The notes beneath the pieces are model-generated. The model was not told where the DNA came from, searched no databases, and saw only the letters and a list, made by a program, of their open reading frames with translations. From assembly GCA_022009855.1 (NCBI GenBank), contig CP091727.1, positions 1,860,001 through 1,924,000 of the forward strand: 64,000 nucleotides of DNA. The letters run 5' to 3'. This DNA is from Lentisphaeria bacterium (GTDB lineage Bacteria; Verrucomicrobiota; Lentisphaeria; Victivallales; Victivallaceae). Within the stretch, counting starts at the first letter, position 1; the number at the start of each line of letters is the position of its first letter. Shown piece by piece: positions 28,993-38,351 of this stretch. A program made the translations under genes and the position numbers.

Positions 28993-29320
28993 GCAATGCC
29001 GCCGGGCAGAGTTGTCAATGGATTGCGCTTTCTGCCCCCGGCAATACCGCCCGGGCAGAGTTATCAATGGATCGCGCTTTCTGCTCCCCCGGCAATACCG
29101 CCGGGCAGAGTTATCAATGGATCGCGCTTCGACGAGAATGGGCCCGTCCAGCTCGTCGGAGTCGAAGCGCGAGCTGTTGGTAACTCGCAGCTTTCTCACG
29201 GGCCGCTCCCGGCAGAGTCGAAGCGCGAGCTGTCGGTAACTCGCTGCTTTCTCGCGGGAGTTCCCAGCGCGTCGGAGTCGGAGCGCGAGCTGTCGGTAAC
29301 TCGGTTGCTTTCTCGCGGGA
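28993..29320. repeat. Interspersed palindromic element, copy B, with tandem half-units
   Basis: Three left half-units (start 28993, 29041, 29092; each GCAATACCGCC...GAGTTATCAATGGATCGCGCTT) are followed by a central CGACGAG ... CTCGTCG hairpin (29130-29158) and three right half-units (GTCGAAGCGCGAGCTGT...GGTAACTCG at about 29161, 29218 and 29278). Left and right units are reverse-complement related. Periods are 48-60 nt. It lies between the convergent terminator above and the mannosidase stop and fills the rest of the 28734-29327 gap. Confidence 0.75.
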
Positions 29321-29327
29321 GTTCCTG

Positions 29328-32027
29328 TCAGAAGCGGAGCCGGAGCGTGACGATCTCCCACGGCGATGCTTCGACCGGAACGGTATGACCGTCGTTTACC
29401 GGAGCCGCTGTCTTGAGTTGCGTCTCGTCGAGGCGGCAGAACTCCGCCTGCCGGAGCTTCTTCGCCATGGTGACGCTCCCCTGTCGCGGCTCCGGCGAGA
29501 GGTTGACCAGCCGCAGCACGACGCTGCCCGGTTCCCGGTCCGCCGCCGGTTTCAGCGCGGAGAAGTTCAACCCGCCGTCGATCCGGCAGAAGCTCTCGTC
29601 GGTGAACGGCCGTGTTCCCGCCTCCTTCAAGAGGTGGACCGGCGTTTCCGCCCGCAGAATCTGCACTGCTTTCCAAAGTTCGGCGTCGTCGGTGCCGGCG
29701 CCGAAGAAGCGGGCGGCGCAGAGGAACTCCGAGCGCCCGCTCTGCTGCCCCTCCGTCTCGCCGTCGGTGTTGACCGTGCGGCGGAACGCCCGCAGCAGTG
29801 TGACCACCAGTTCTCCGGCGGCGTTGTCGATGGCTCCCGCCTCGTGGATTCCGGCGGCGAAGAGCAGCGCAACGCCGCCCGAGGCGTCGCGCTTGCCGAT
29901 CAGCCCGGAGATGTTCTTCTCGATGAACTCCCGTTCAAATCCGCCTTCGGTCGCGTCGCCCAGTTCCCGCCCCGCCTTCCGGTTGAGAATCGCGAAGTTC
30001 TGCCCGGCGAAACAGTTCCCCGGAATTCCGGTCGGCGCGATCAGCTGGAGCCGGAAGTCCTCCGCGTGGTTTTCGATGGCGAAATGAATCCCGAGCTGGT
30101 CCGAATCGCGGTCCAGCGTCACCATGGTGCGGATGGCCACCTCGGCGAACTCCTCCGATTCCCGGATTCCGACGTAGTTCTCCCCAACCCTCCCTCGTAA
30201 CGGAGCGATGCGGGGAGCCGGTAGCGCCGGGTGATTTCGAACGTGGTCCGTTCCGGCCCGTCGAGCGTCACCCGCAGGGAGCTTTCGGAACTGCAGAGCA
30301 GTGCCGCGTTGCCGACCGGTTCGACGTGGTTCCAGCCGTCGCCGATTTCGCGGTCGAAACGGAACTCGTTCCAGTTCCGGAAGCTCCGGCCGGAGCGGAG
30401 GTCGGTGACGTCGAAGGTCCCTTCCGGGTGGAAATCGAGCCGCAGAATCCCGTTGGTCGCGCTCCGCTGCGAGGTGCGCATCGTCCGGTAACTGCGGACG
30501 AAATCCGGTGACGGCTCCAGCCGGAGGGTGGTCCAGCCCGCCGCGCGCAGTTTCGTCCGGGGCGCCACGCGGTAGACGTCGTAACGGCGGAACACGTTCC
30601 ATTGAAACTGCCGCATCTGGTTGCGGCGGATGGAGACGATCTGGTACGGGACCAGGGCCCCGCCTCGTCCCGGAGCTGGAAGGAGTTGACGAACTCGTAG
30701 CCGAACGGTTCCGCCTGCCGCTTCGGGTAGGGAGCGGCGGCGGGGAACCGGATTTCATATTCGGCGGTCCGGTCGACGTCGAAGGGGGAGCGGATTGCGG
30801 AGGCGCAGAAGATAGCGCCCGTCCGGCGCGACCTCGTCGGCCGGGTCTCCGGACTGCGCCTCCAGCCGGACGCCGGTCAGCCGTTCGCGGTCGAGCTGAA
30901 TCTGGTCGTCGACAATCGCCCGCGCGCCGTCGAACACTTCGCCGAAACGCCCGAGCATCAGCCGGTGGACCGAATCGATCGAACAGCCGCAGATCGAATC
31001 GTGCGCGTGATTCTTCACCAGCTCCTTCCAGAGGTAGTGGAGCAACCGAGGTCGCCGGTCTCTCCGGCGGCGGCCCGTTCGGCGAGGAGGGGTTCGACCA
31101 GCAGTTCCAGCCGGTTCGAGCAGAGGTCGTTCGCCCGTTTTATGTCGCTTCTGGAGCTGACCGTGCCGCTGATCTGCCAGTTGCCGTTGATGTCGGCGGG
31201 GTGGATCAGCTCGCCTTGAAGCACGGTGGAGACCTCGGGACCGAACTCCCGTTCGAAAAGGTCGAGATAGTCGGTCTGAACAAGTTCGGCATCCGGGAAC
31301 TCCGCCGCGACCCAGCGGAGCATTTGAACCGGATCTTCCGGCGGGCAGGAGTGATCCAGCCCGTCGGAGAGGAGGAACGCCTCCTTGCCCCAGTAGGCGG
31401 TATCCTGTTCAACACATCGGCGCAGCCGTTCCCGGAACTCCTTTTCCTCTGGCGAGCGGTCGGTGCCGCCGCGGACGTCGAGCGTGAACTGCCCGTAGCC
31501 GTTGCGCGGCATGAGGTGAATGGTTCGAATGCGGGTGCCGTCGGGGGATTCCCAGAGAAAACGCGGCGGCTCGGTCGAGGCGAGGCCGCGCCAGACCACC
31601 GCCCCTTTGAGGCCGAATCCGGCGAAGAGCTGCGGAAGCTGGGCCATGTGGCCGAAGATGTCGCAGACGTAGCCGACCGGCCAGGGGCGGAGCCGTACTC
31701 CTCCGCCACGGCGCGGCCGATCTGGAGGTTGCGGATCAGCGCCTCGCCGGAGACCAGAAACTCATCGGGCATGACGTACCAGGGGCCGACTTTGAGCCGC
31801 CCGCCGGAGATGGCGGTGGCGAGCCGGGGTCTCCACTCCGGATGGACTTCGGCGATGTCGTCGAGCACGACGGTCTGCCCGTCGAAGATGAAGTGGCGGT
31901 ACTCCGGCTGTTGTTCCAGCAGATCCAGAACCCGGCGCGTGAGGGTGAGCAGCCGTTTGCGGTAGACCTGCCGGGGCTGATACCACTCCCGGTCCCAGTG
32001 GGTGGCGCTGAAATAGTAGAATCGCAT
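29328..32027 (-). CDS. GH38-type alpha-mannosidase
   Basis: About 900 residues. It starts FSATHWDREWYQPRQVYRKR (zinc His and Asp of the HxD motif), then PWYVMPDEFLVSGEALIRNL with the nucleophile-region Asp, DIFGHMAQLPQLFAGFG, TIHLMPRNGYGQF, and NHAHDSICGCSIDSVHRLM with a second zinc ligand. The C-terminal half is the family's long beta domain. It hydrolyses alpha-mannosides from glycans. There is no signal peptide, so it is cytoplasmic as usual for bacterial GH38. Frame changes near 31690, 31060, 30790, 30660 and 30190. The start is 313 nt from the GT2 stop upstream, separated by repeat copy C. Confidence 0.92.
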
Positions 32028-32073
32028 CGTTTCAACCTTCTCCCGTTGTTTCTTGCCCGCTCTCTCCCGCTTT

Positions 32074-32260
32074 CCTGTTCCACCGCCGGAAAAGAGTTAT
32101 CAATGGATCGCACATCGTTTGCCGCATTCTCTCTACTCTTCTCTTCCTGTTCCACCGCCGGAAAAGAGTTATCAATGGATCGCGCTTCGACGAGAATGGG
32201 CCCGTCCAGCTCGTCGGAGTCGAAGCGCGGGCTGTTGGTAACTCGCTGCTTTCTCACCGG
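32074..32260. repeat. Interspersed palindromic element, copy C
   Basis: Two left half-units (32074-32112 and 32146-32194, 72 nt apart, each CCTGTTCCACCGCCGGAAAA then GAGTTATCAATGGATCG), a central CGACGAG/CTCGTCG hairpin and one right unit to 32260. It lies downstream of the GT2 gene and upstream of the mannosidase, both on the minus strand. The rest of this gap (32261-32339) shows nothing. Confidence 0.75.
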
Positions 32261-32339
32261 AGTTCCCGGCGTGTCAGAGCCGAAGCGTTGACATACCATA
32301 ATTCCGGGATGAGAGGATTGCAAGCGAAAAAGAGGCGAT

Positions 32340-33440
32340 TCAGTTGCCGGAGGCGTCGCGTTCGGCGGCGTGGAGAAAGCGCAGCGTCCGCAAACCGTCA
32401 AACCAGCAGTGAAAGGCCTCCTGCTGTGCCCCGGGCGTTTTCGGCAGATTGGCGAGCACCCCGTTCCAGGCCGCCGGGAACCGTTCCGCTTCGAGGAAAG
32501 CGGCGGAGGCGGCGGGAAGGCGGCGGAGCAGGGCGTCGGCACGGTCGAGCGCCCCGGGCGAGGCGGCCGCGTCGAGCAGCTGTTTGAGCCGGGCGAAGGC
32601 GCCGTCTGAAATCTCCGGCAGCGGTTCGCCCCGGAGCAGTTTCCGGACCGACGGCCCGGTGCCGAATGGAACCCGTTCCGACGGGCGGGGCGAGGGGTGA
32701 ATCAGCACCTTTTGCAGTTCCGCCACCTTCGCGGTCTTGGCCACCGCCTGCAGAAAGTAGAAGTCTTCGCCGCCGGTGCGGACTCTCATGCCGCCGCAGC
32801 GGATGTAGCTTGCGGCGCGGCAGACGAAGGCGCTCCCGACCGTGTGGAAGGCGTAGGGGGAGCCCGCCCGGCGGAGCCGCTCGACGTAGGAGTCGAGATA
32901 CTCTTCGTAGCGGCGGATGGCCCGTTCCAGCTCCGGCGTATTCCCTTCCCGGTGGCGGAAGCCGATGGTGACCGCGCCCGCTTTGCTCTGCACGAGAAAT
33001 GCTTCACTCTCTTCGAGATAGCCGGGCTCGACCGTGGTGTCGGCGTCGAGCGACCAGATCGCCGCCTCTTCGACGCTTTCAGGCGTGAGGGAGGCGATTA
33101 CCGCATCCATGCCCAGCTTGCGGGCGGCGCCGACTCCGCCTGTCAGCTCCGGCGCAAAGCGCCAGACGAGCCGGGGCAGCCGAAGCTCTCCGGCATCGAG
33201 CCGGTGGAGCAGGAGTTCATTCGCGCGGCGGCAGGAGTCCGGCGCGTCGGGCGGATGGTTGACGATGACCACCACCACCGTTTCCTCGATCCCGCGCGCG
33301 GAAGCGAGCGAGGCGAAAGTCTCCGCGATGGAATCGTTTTCGTCGCAGGCGGGGATCACCACCGCCCGGCGGAGCTCCCGCCACGGCAGCGGTTCGGCCG
33401 GATTGCGGCGCAGATACTTGGCGAAGTCGTGCGGCTTCAC
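32340..33440 (-). CDS. Family 2 glycosyltransferase (GT-A fold)
   Basis: 366 residues, intact. The GT-A core has RRAVVIPACDENDSIAETF, GGVGAARKLGMDAVIASL, the metal-binding DxD in IWSLDADTTVEPGYLEE, and GEDFYFLQAVAKTAKV near the end of the catalytic domain. It transfers a sugar from a nucleotide-sugar to an unknown acceptor. There is no membrane segment. The GTG start overlaps the miaB stop by GTGA, so it is coupled to a tRNA-modification gene, an odd partner. Confidence 0.82.
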   Translation of the reverse strand: MKPHDFAKYLRRNPAEPLPWRELRRAVVIPACDENDSIAETFASLASARGIEETVVVVIVNHPPDAPDSCRRANELLLHRLDAGELRLPRLVWRFAPELTGGVGAARKLGMDAVIASLTPESVEEAAIWSLDADTTVEPGYLEESEAFLVQSKAGAVTIGFRHREGNTPELERAIRRYEEYLDSYVERLRRAGSPYAFHTVGSAFVCRAASYIRCGGMRVRTGGEDFYFLQAVAKTAKVAELQKVLIHPSPRPSERVPFGTGPSVRKLLRGEPLPEISDGAFARLKQLLDAAASPGALDRADALLRRLPAASAAFLEAERFPAAWNGVLANLPKTPGAQQEAFHCWFDGLRTLRFLHAAERDASGN

Positions 33441-34778
33441 AGCAGCCGGCCGAAGAGGGAGACACTCCCCGCCCGTTCGACCTGGACGCGGCGGAGCATG
33501 CCCGGTGCGAGGCCGTCGCACGGTTCGAAGTGAATCAGCCGGTTGGTGCCGGTGCGTCCACACCAGCGGGCGGGATTGCGCGGACTTACCCCTTCGACCA
33601 GCACCTCCTGAACGGTGCCGACCTGGGCGGCGAGCGACCGCTCCACCCGCTTTCTCAGATCTTCGAGCAGGATCTGGTTGCGCTCCTCCTTCACTTCGCG
33701 GGGAACGGAATCCTCCCGGAGCGACGACTTCGTGCCGGGCCGGGGGGAGTATTTGAAGATGAAGGCGTTGTCGAAGCCGACCCGGTTCATGAGTTCGCGG
33801 GTCATGTCGAAATCCTCCGCCGTTTCTCCGGGGAAGCCGACGATCACGTCGGTCGAGAAGGTGACATCCGGCATCGCCGCGCGGAGCTTTTCGACCACCT
33901 CATAGTAACTTGCCGCGGTGTACTGGCGGTTCATTTCGCGCAGCACCCGGTCGGAACCGGATTGCAGCGGCAGGTGGATGTTGTGGCAGACCGTCCGGCT
34001 CGCCGCGATCGCCCCGATCAGCCGGTCGTTGAAGTAGCTCACATAGGGGGAGGTGAAACGGATCCGCAGAAGTTCCGGAATCCGGTCCAGCTCCTCCAGA
34101 AGGTCGGCGAAGGGGGGAGTAATCCGGCGGGGGCGGGTTGATGTTGCCGCCGAGCCCGTAGGCGGCGACGTTCTGACCGAGCAGCAGGATCTCCTTCGCG
34201 CCGGAGGCAGCCAGTTCGCGCGCTTCGGCGAGGACATCCTCCCGTCCGCGGCTCACTTCGCGGCCACGCACATACGGAACGATGCAGTAACTGCAGAAGC
34301 GGTTGCAGCCGCGGGTGATGGCGATCTGTGCGAACACCTGTTCCGCACCGCTGCCGGGCCGGTAGTGGCTCCCCATCGAGGTGAGCACGTCGGCCGATTC
34401 CCGGGTGCTGGCGACGCGGCGGCGGTCGGCGCGGATCGATTCGATCAGGGGCACGAGCGTGTGAAGCTGCCCGGTGCCGAGCACGAAATCGAGGTGGGGC
34501 AGCTCTTCGAGCAGCTGGTCGCCGAGCCGCTGGGCCATGCAGCCGAGCGCACCGATCACCAGATCGGGACGGCGCGCCTTGAGTTTCTTCATGTAGCCGA
34601 TCTTGCCTTTGGCCTTGCGTTCGGCCTGTTCGCGGACACTGCAGGTGTTGAAGAGGAGAACATCCGCCTCCTCCTCGTTTTCGACGATCGAGTGGCCGGC
34701 TTCGACCAGCATTCCGGCGAGCGCTTCGGAATCGCGCTCATTCATCTGGCATCCGTAGGTTTTGAGGAATACTTTCAT
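33437..34778 (-). CDS. miaB: tRNA methylthiotransferase MiaB
   Basis: About 447 residues. It adds methylthio to i6A37 of tRNA. The N-terminal cluster cysteines are in KTYGCQMNERDSEALAG, LLFNTCSVREQAERKA and IGALGCMAQRLG. The radical-SAM CxxxCxxC is TRGCNRFCSYCIVPYVRGRE; then LLGQNVAAYG, NIHLPLQSGSDRVLREMNR, VGFPGETAEDFDMTRELM and the TRAM domain (VQEVLVEGVS...). One frame change near 34125. The start ATG overlaps the proB stop (ATGA). Confidence 0.96.
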
Positions 34779-35901
34779 GGCGTCAGCAGTGTCAGGTTGT
34801 CGCGGTGGATCAGCTCCTCGTCGACGTTCGGGCCGAGGATCTCGTGAATTTCCGCCGAGTGGCGCCCGCAGATGCGGAGGCAGTCGGAGGCTTCGAAGTT
34901 GACCAGGCCGCGCGCGAATGGGACGCCGTCCGGCCCGGAGATTTCGACCGTGTCGCCCCGTTTGAAGTCGCCGCTGACGAACCGCACTCCGGAGGGAGCA
35001 GACTGCGCCCGTGCTCGCGGACCGCCTTCGCCGCACCTTCGTCGACCAGCAGCGCGCCGGAAACCTTGCTGAAGAAGGTGATCCACCGTTTGCGCCCGGT
35101 CATCCGACGGCGGCGCGGCAGAAACACCGTGCCGACGTCTTCGCCGCGGAAGATCGCCTCGAGAATGCCCGGCACCCGGCCGTCGGCGATCCAGAGGTAC
35201 TCTCCGGCGGCGGTGACGATGTCGGCGGCGCGCAGTTTTGAACTCATGCCGCCGATCGAAAATTCGGAGTTGTCGGTGTCGCCGGCCATGCCGCGGATGG
35301 CGTCGTCGAGCTTTTCGACCACCGAGATGCGTTCGCCGAGAACGCCGTCGACCCGTTCGCGCAAGCCCTGCTCGGTGGTGAGGATGATCGTGAGCTGTGA
35401 ATCGGTGATCGAGGCGAGCATTCCGGCGAGGGTGTCGTTGTCGCCAAACTTGAGCTCGTCGACCGAAACCGAGTCGTTCTCATTGACGATCGGCAGGACA
35501 TCTTTCTCCCAGAGGGCGTTGATGCAGTTCATCACGTTGAGGTAGCGTTCGCGGCTGCGCAGATCGGCGGCGGTGAGCAGCAGCTGCGCCGTGCGGAACC
35601 CACGCTTGCGGCACTCCTCCTCGTAGATCGACATCAGCCGCGACTGGCCGATGGCGGCGAGCGCCTGGATCTTCGCCAGCTCCTTCGGCCGTCGGGTGAG
35701 TTCGAGCGCGCGCATTCCCATGCCGACCGCGCCGGAGGTGACCAGCAGCACCCGGCTGCCGCGGCTGCGGATGGCGGCGATGCCGTCGACCAGTTTCGCG
35801 ATCGCCTCCTGACTGGTCAGCAGCCGGGTACCGGCCTTGACGATCACCTGACGCGCCTGCCGGATCAGTTCCCGGCGTATCTCCAGATTCTGTGCATTCA
35901 T
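34775..35901 (-). CDS. proB: Glutamate 5-kinase
   Basis: About 375 residues: amino-acid kinase domain plus C-terminal PUA domain. Motifs: VIVKAGTRLLTS, LLVTSGAVGMGMRAL, QALAAIGQSRLM, IVNENDSVSVDELKFGDNDT, SIGGMSSKLRAADIVTAAG, then the PUA domain SGVRFVSGDFKRGDTVEISG. First step of proline synthesis. One frame change near 35000. The start could be ATG 35901 or ATG 35928; neither has a strong ribosome site. No proA or proC lies near. Confidence 0.95.
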
Positions 35902-36004
35902 ATGAAATCTTCTTGTGTTTTTGGACATATCATCCGTCTAATGTAGCATTTCGGCGGTAAAATGCAAGCGTCTCTCCGGAGGGAAACCCGGCGAATCACC
36001 CCTT

Positions 36005-36762
36005 CTATCTGTCGTCGTGGGGAAGACTCTTCATCGCGGAGGTCATCGAGCGGCTCAGCTGCCGCACCATCGCGTCGGCGGGATCCTCGACGAAGACCGG
36101 TTTCTTCTCCGCGAAGAGCGACAGGGTCCAGTGGAGCAGCGGATGGTGTTTTTTTCCGCAGCGCCTCCATCTCCGCCTTCACCCGGAGCAGCCGCTGTTC
36201 CGGGACGCGCCTCCGGCCGATTCTGCGGGCGACCTGATAGTGGTGAAGCGCGGCGAAACAGCGGCCGGTCGCTCCGAGGGTCCGGGCGAGATGGATCCGG
36301 AAAATGATGTTCTGCGGCGCGCGGGCGACGATGAAGCGGAAGCACTCCTCCGCTTCGCGATAGCGGCGGTGCATCAGGTGGTCGCGCCCCTCGCGATAGC
36401 GGAGAAAGGTTTCGGTTTTTTTCGAGATCGGCGAGCAGTGTCGCCAGCGAGGTTTCCGGCGGAACGTTGTTGCCGACGATCAACTCTTCAAGGATGTCGT
36501 CCGCCTCGGAATCCATCAGGGGACCGGATTTGCGGAGCGGGAGCGGCTCCTCCATCAGCGATGCGTCGTACCGCTTTCGCTTTTCCGGGTCGGAGAGGAT
36601 GTCGAAGGCGTGGACCAGAATCTGGAATTCGCGGGTCTTCACGGGGGAGTTGCCGAAGAGGTCCGGGTGGCACTCCCGGGCCCGGGCGTAGTAGGCGCGT
36701 TTGAGTCCGGCGAAATTGGCCGTGGCGCTGACTCCCAGCACTTGATACAGAGTTTGTTCCAT
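36005..36762 (-). CDS. J-domain protein with TPR-like tail
   Basis: About 252 residues. Residues 3-70 are a J domain: YQVLGVSATANFAGLKRAYY, the HPD motif in ARECHPDLFG and FDILSDPEKRKRYD. Residues 130-210 contain helical pairs that look like TPR repeats (HRRYREAEECFRFIVARAPQ, LARTLGATGRCFAALHHYQV). Two frame changes near 36418 and 36150. It probably recruits DnaK to a client; it is not DnaJ itself because the zinc-finger region is missing. It is divergent from the receiver-domain gene. Confidence 0.82.
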
Positions 36763-36792
36763 ATTTTTTTTCCGCTAAATGCCGCCGTGGAC

Positions 36793-36821
36793 TTGCCATA
36801 AAAGGAAAAATATGGTATAAT
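36793..36821 (+). promoter_or_regulatory. Strong sigma-70 promoter of the receiver-domain gene
   Basis: TTGCCA (36793-36798), 17-nt spacer, perfect TATAAT (36816-36821), 48 nt before the ATG, in the divergent gap with the J-domain gene. Confidence 0.7.
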
Positions 36822-36869
36822 ATAGATGTAGTTTAACTTTATCGCAAACGGGAGTGCTTTCTTTTCATC

Positions 36870-37283
36870 ATGAGCGGCGCGATCAACAATCTGCCGGGGG
36901 GGAACGAGACGATTCTGATCGTGGACGACCACGAGACGATCTGGGATTTCCTGATCGAGGCTCTGCAGAAGCTGGGCTACTCCGTGCTGCTGGCGGAGAA
37001 CGGGCTGGACGCGGTCGAGATCTACGAGGAGAATCCCGACCAGATCGATCTTGTACTGCTCGACATGATCATGCCGAAGGCGGGCGGTCACCAGACCTTC
37101 TACAAGATCCGCGCTATCGATCCGGAGGCGAAGATTCTGCTTTCGAGCGGGTTTGTTTCTGAGGCGGAGGTGCACGATCTGCTCCAGCAGGGCGCGTGCG
37201 GATTCCTTCCGAAACCTCACCGTCTCCCCGCCGTTGCCCGGGCGATCCGCGATGTGCTCGACAACGGCCGCATCGCCGGGTGA
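36870..37283 (+). CDS. Stand-alone response-regulator receiver domain
   Basis: 137 residues, intact. A single receiver domain: acidic pocket ILIVDDHETIWDFL, phospho-Asp in IDLVLLDMIMPKAGGHQ, Ser of ILLSSGFVSEAEV and Lys of GFLPKPHRLPAVARAIRD. No output domain follows, so it signals by protein contact, for example in a phosphorelay. No kinase gene lies nearby. The ribosome site is weak (a GGGAG is 15 nt upstream). The HNH gene follows after 10 nt. Confidence 0.9.
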   Translation: MSGAINNLPGGNETILIVDDHETIWDFLIEALQKLGYSVLLAENGLDAVEIYEENPDQIDLVLLDMIMPKAGGHQTFYKIRAIDPEAKILLSSGFVSEAEVHDLLQQGACGFLPKPHRLPAVARAIRDVLDNGRIAG

Positions 37284-37293
37284 GTCCGTTTTC

Positions 37294-37599
37294 ATGGACG
37301 ACTGGATCGAAATCAACCGCGACGAGCGGCACATCAGGCGGGAGCGCGCCAAGGCGCGCGAACTGCGCAACACCCCCTACTTTCAGGAACTTTTCCGCCG
37401 GGGCATCTGCCACTACTGCGGGAAGAAGTTTCCGCCGGAGGAGCTGACGCTGGACCACATCGTTCCGGTGGCCCGCGGCGGACGCAGCACCCGGGGCAAC
37501 CTGGTGGTCTGCTGCCGCGCCTGCAATCAGGAGAAGAAGTACCTCACTCCGGCGGAGATGATCCTCCGCCGTCTCGAAGCCGAAAACGGCGGAGAGTAG
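37294..37599 (+). CDS. HNH endonuclease domain protein
   Basis: 101 residues, intact. A treble-clef zinc site CHYCGKKF is paired with CCRACNQEKK, around the catalytic core LTLDHIVPVARGGRSTRGNL (DH, then N of GNL). Small HNH proteins of this form are often free-standing chromosomal nucleases of unknown role (McrA-like, not phage). The N-terminus is a charged helix (RHIRRERAKARELRN). It is probably co-transcribed with the receiver-domain gene. There is no restriction-modification partner in view. Confidence 0.88.
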   Translation: MDDWIEINRDERHIRRERAKARELRNTPYFQELFRRGICHYCGKKFPPEELTLDHIVPVARGGRSTRGNLVVCCRACNQEKKYLTPAEMILRRLEAENGGE

Positions 37600-37612
37600 T
37601 TTTTCTGCCGGT

Positions 37613-38272
37613 TCAGGCTTCGAAATCGAACTCCATCGCCCGGAGGAAGGCCATTGCCAGCGCGGTATGGCCGACGTCGTTGGGGTGCACCCGGTCCCAC
37701 GAAATGAAACTGCTGTGGCGGCTCTGCAGAATCCGGTCGAAGGGGGCCTGCGTGTCGACGAAGATGGCGTGGTGCTTTTCGGCGAGCCGCCGGCAGGCGG
37801 CCTGATAGCGGGCGACTTCAGCGCGCATGCGGTCCTGCAGATTGGCTTCGATGTAGAAGGGGGCCATGATGACCAGCCCGCCGGAGAGCAGGGGGCGGGT
37901 GCGGGTGAAGAGTTCGTCCAGCGTGGACTCATATTCATCGAGCAGGACATGTTGCTCCGGTTCGCAGGGGCTGTCGAACTGCCGCCAGACGTCGTTGATG
38001 CCGATCATCACCGAGAGCCAGTCGGGGTGGAGGTCGATCACGTCGGTCTGCCAGCGTGCCGCGAGGCGGCGGGCGGTGTCGCCGCTGACGCCGGTGTTGA
38101 TGACGTTGATACCGAGTTCGGGGTGGAGGGCGTTCACCATGCCCGAGACGATGTGCGGGTAGCCGCGGCCGAGGCGGTTGAAGAGAGTTCCCTGTGCGAC
38201 CGGGCGTTCCCGCCCGACATCCGTGACCGAATCTCCGATGAAGAGCAGACGGTTTCCCTGAGAAAGTTTCAT
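37613..38272 (-). CDS. SGNH/GDSL-family esterase
   Basis: 219 residues, intact. The four SGNH blocks are visible: RLLFIGDSVTDVGRERP (Ser), NTGVSGDTARRLAARW (Gly), VMIGINDVWRQF (Asn) and WDRVHPNDVGHTALA (Asp-x-x-His). It has no signal peptide. It probably removes acetyl or other acyl groups from sugars, fitting its place at the end of the carbohydrate run. AGGAG lies 9 nt before the ATG. It is convergent with the HNH gene (13-nt gap). Confidence 0.92.
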   Translation of the reverse strand: MKLSQGNRLLFIGDSVTDVGRERPVAQGTLFNRLGRGYPHIVSGMVNALHPELGINVINTGVSGDTARRLAARWQTDVIDLHPDWLSVMIGINDVWRQFDSPCEPEQHVLLDEYESTLDELFTRTRPLLSGGLVIMAPFYIEANLQDRMRAEVARYQAACRRLAEKHHAIFVDTQAPFDRILQSRHSSFISWDRVHPNDVGHTALAMAFLRAMEFDFEA

Positions 38273-38351
38273 GATTCCATACTCCTGTGTTTCTGCTGAA
38301 AGCAGCAGGAGTATACCATATCACGCCGCCGGGAAAATTCAATCTTCTTTC

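Noticed and set aside
28993..29320. CRISPR array
   Set aside because: The units are 40-60 nt, differ in sequence, come in left and right forms that are reverse complements, and are found at four loci with one to three units. No cas gene is present.
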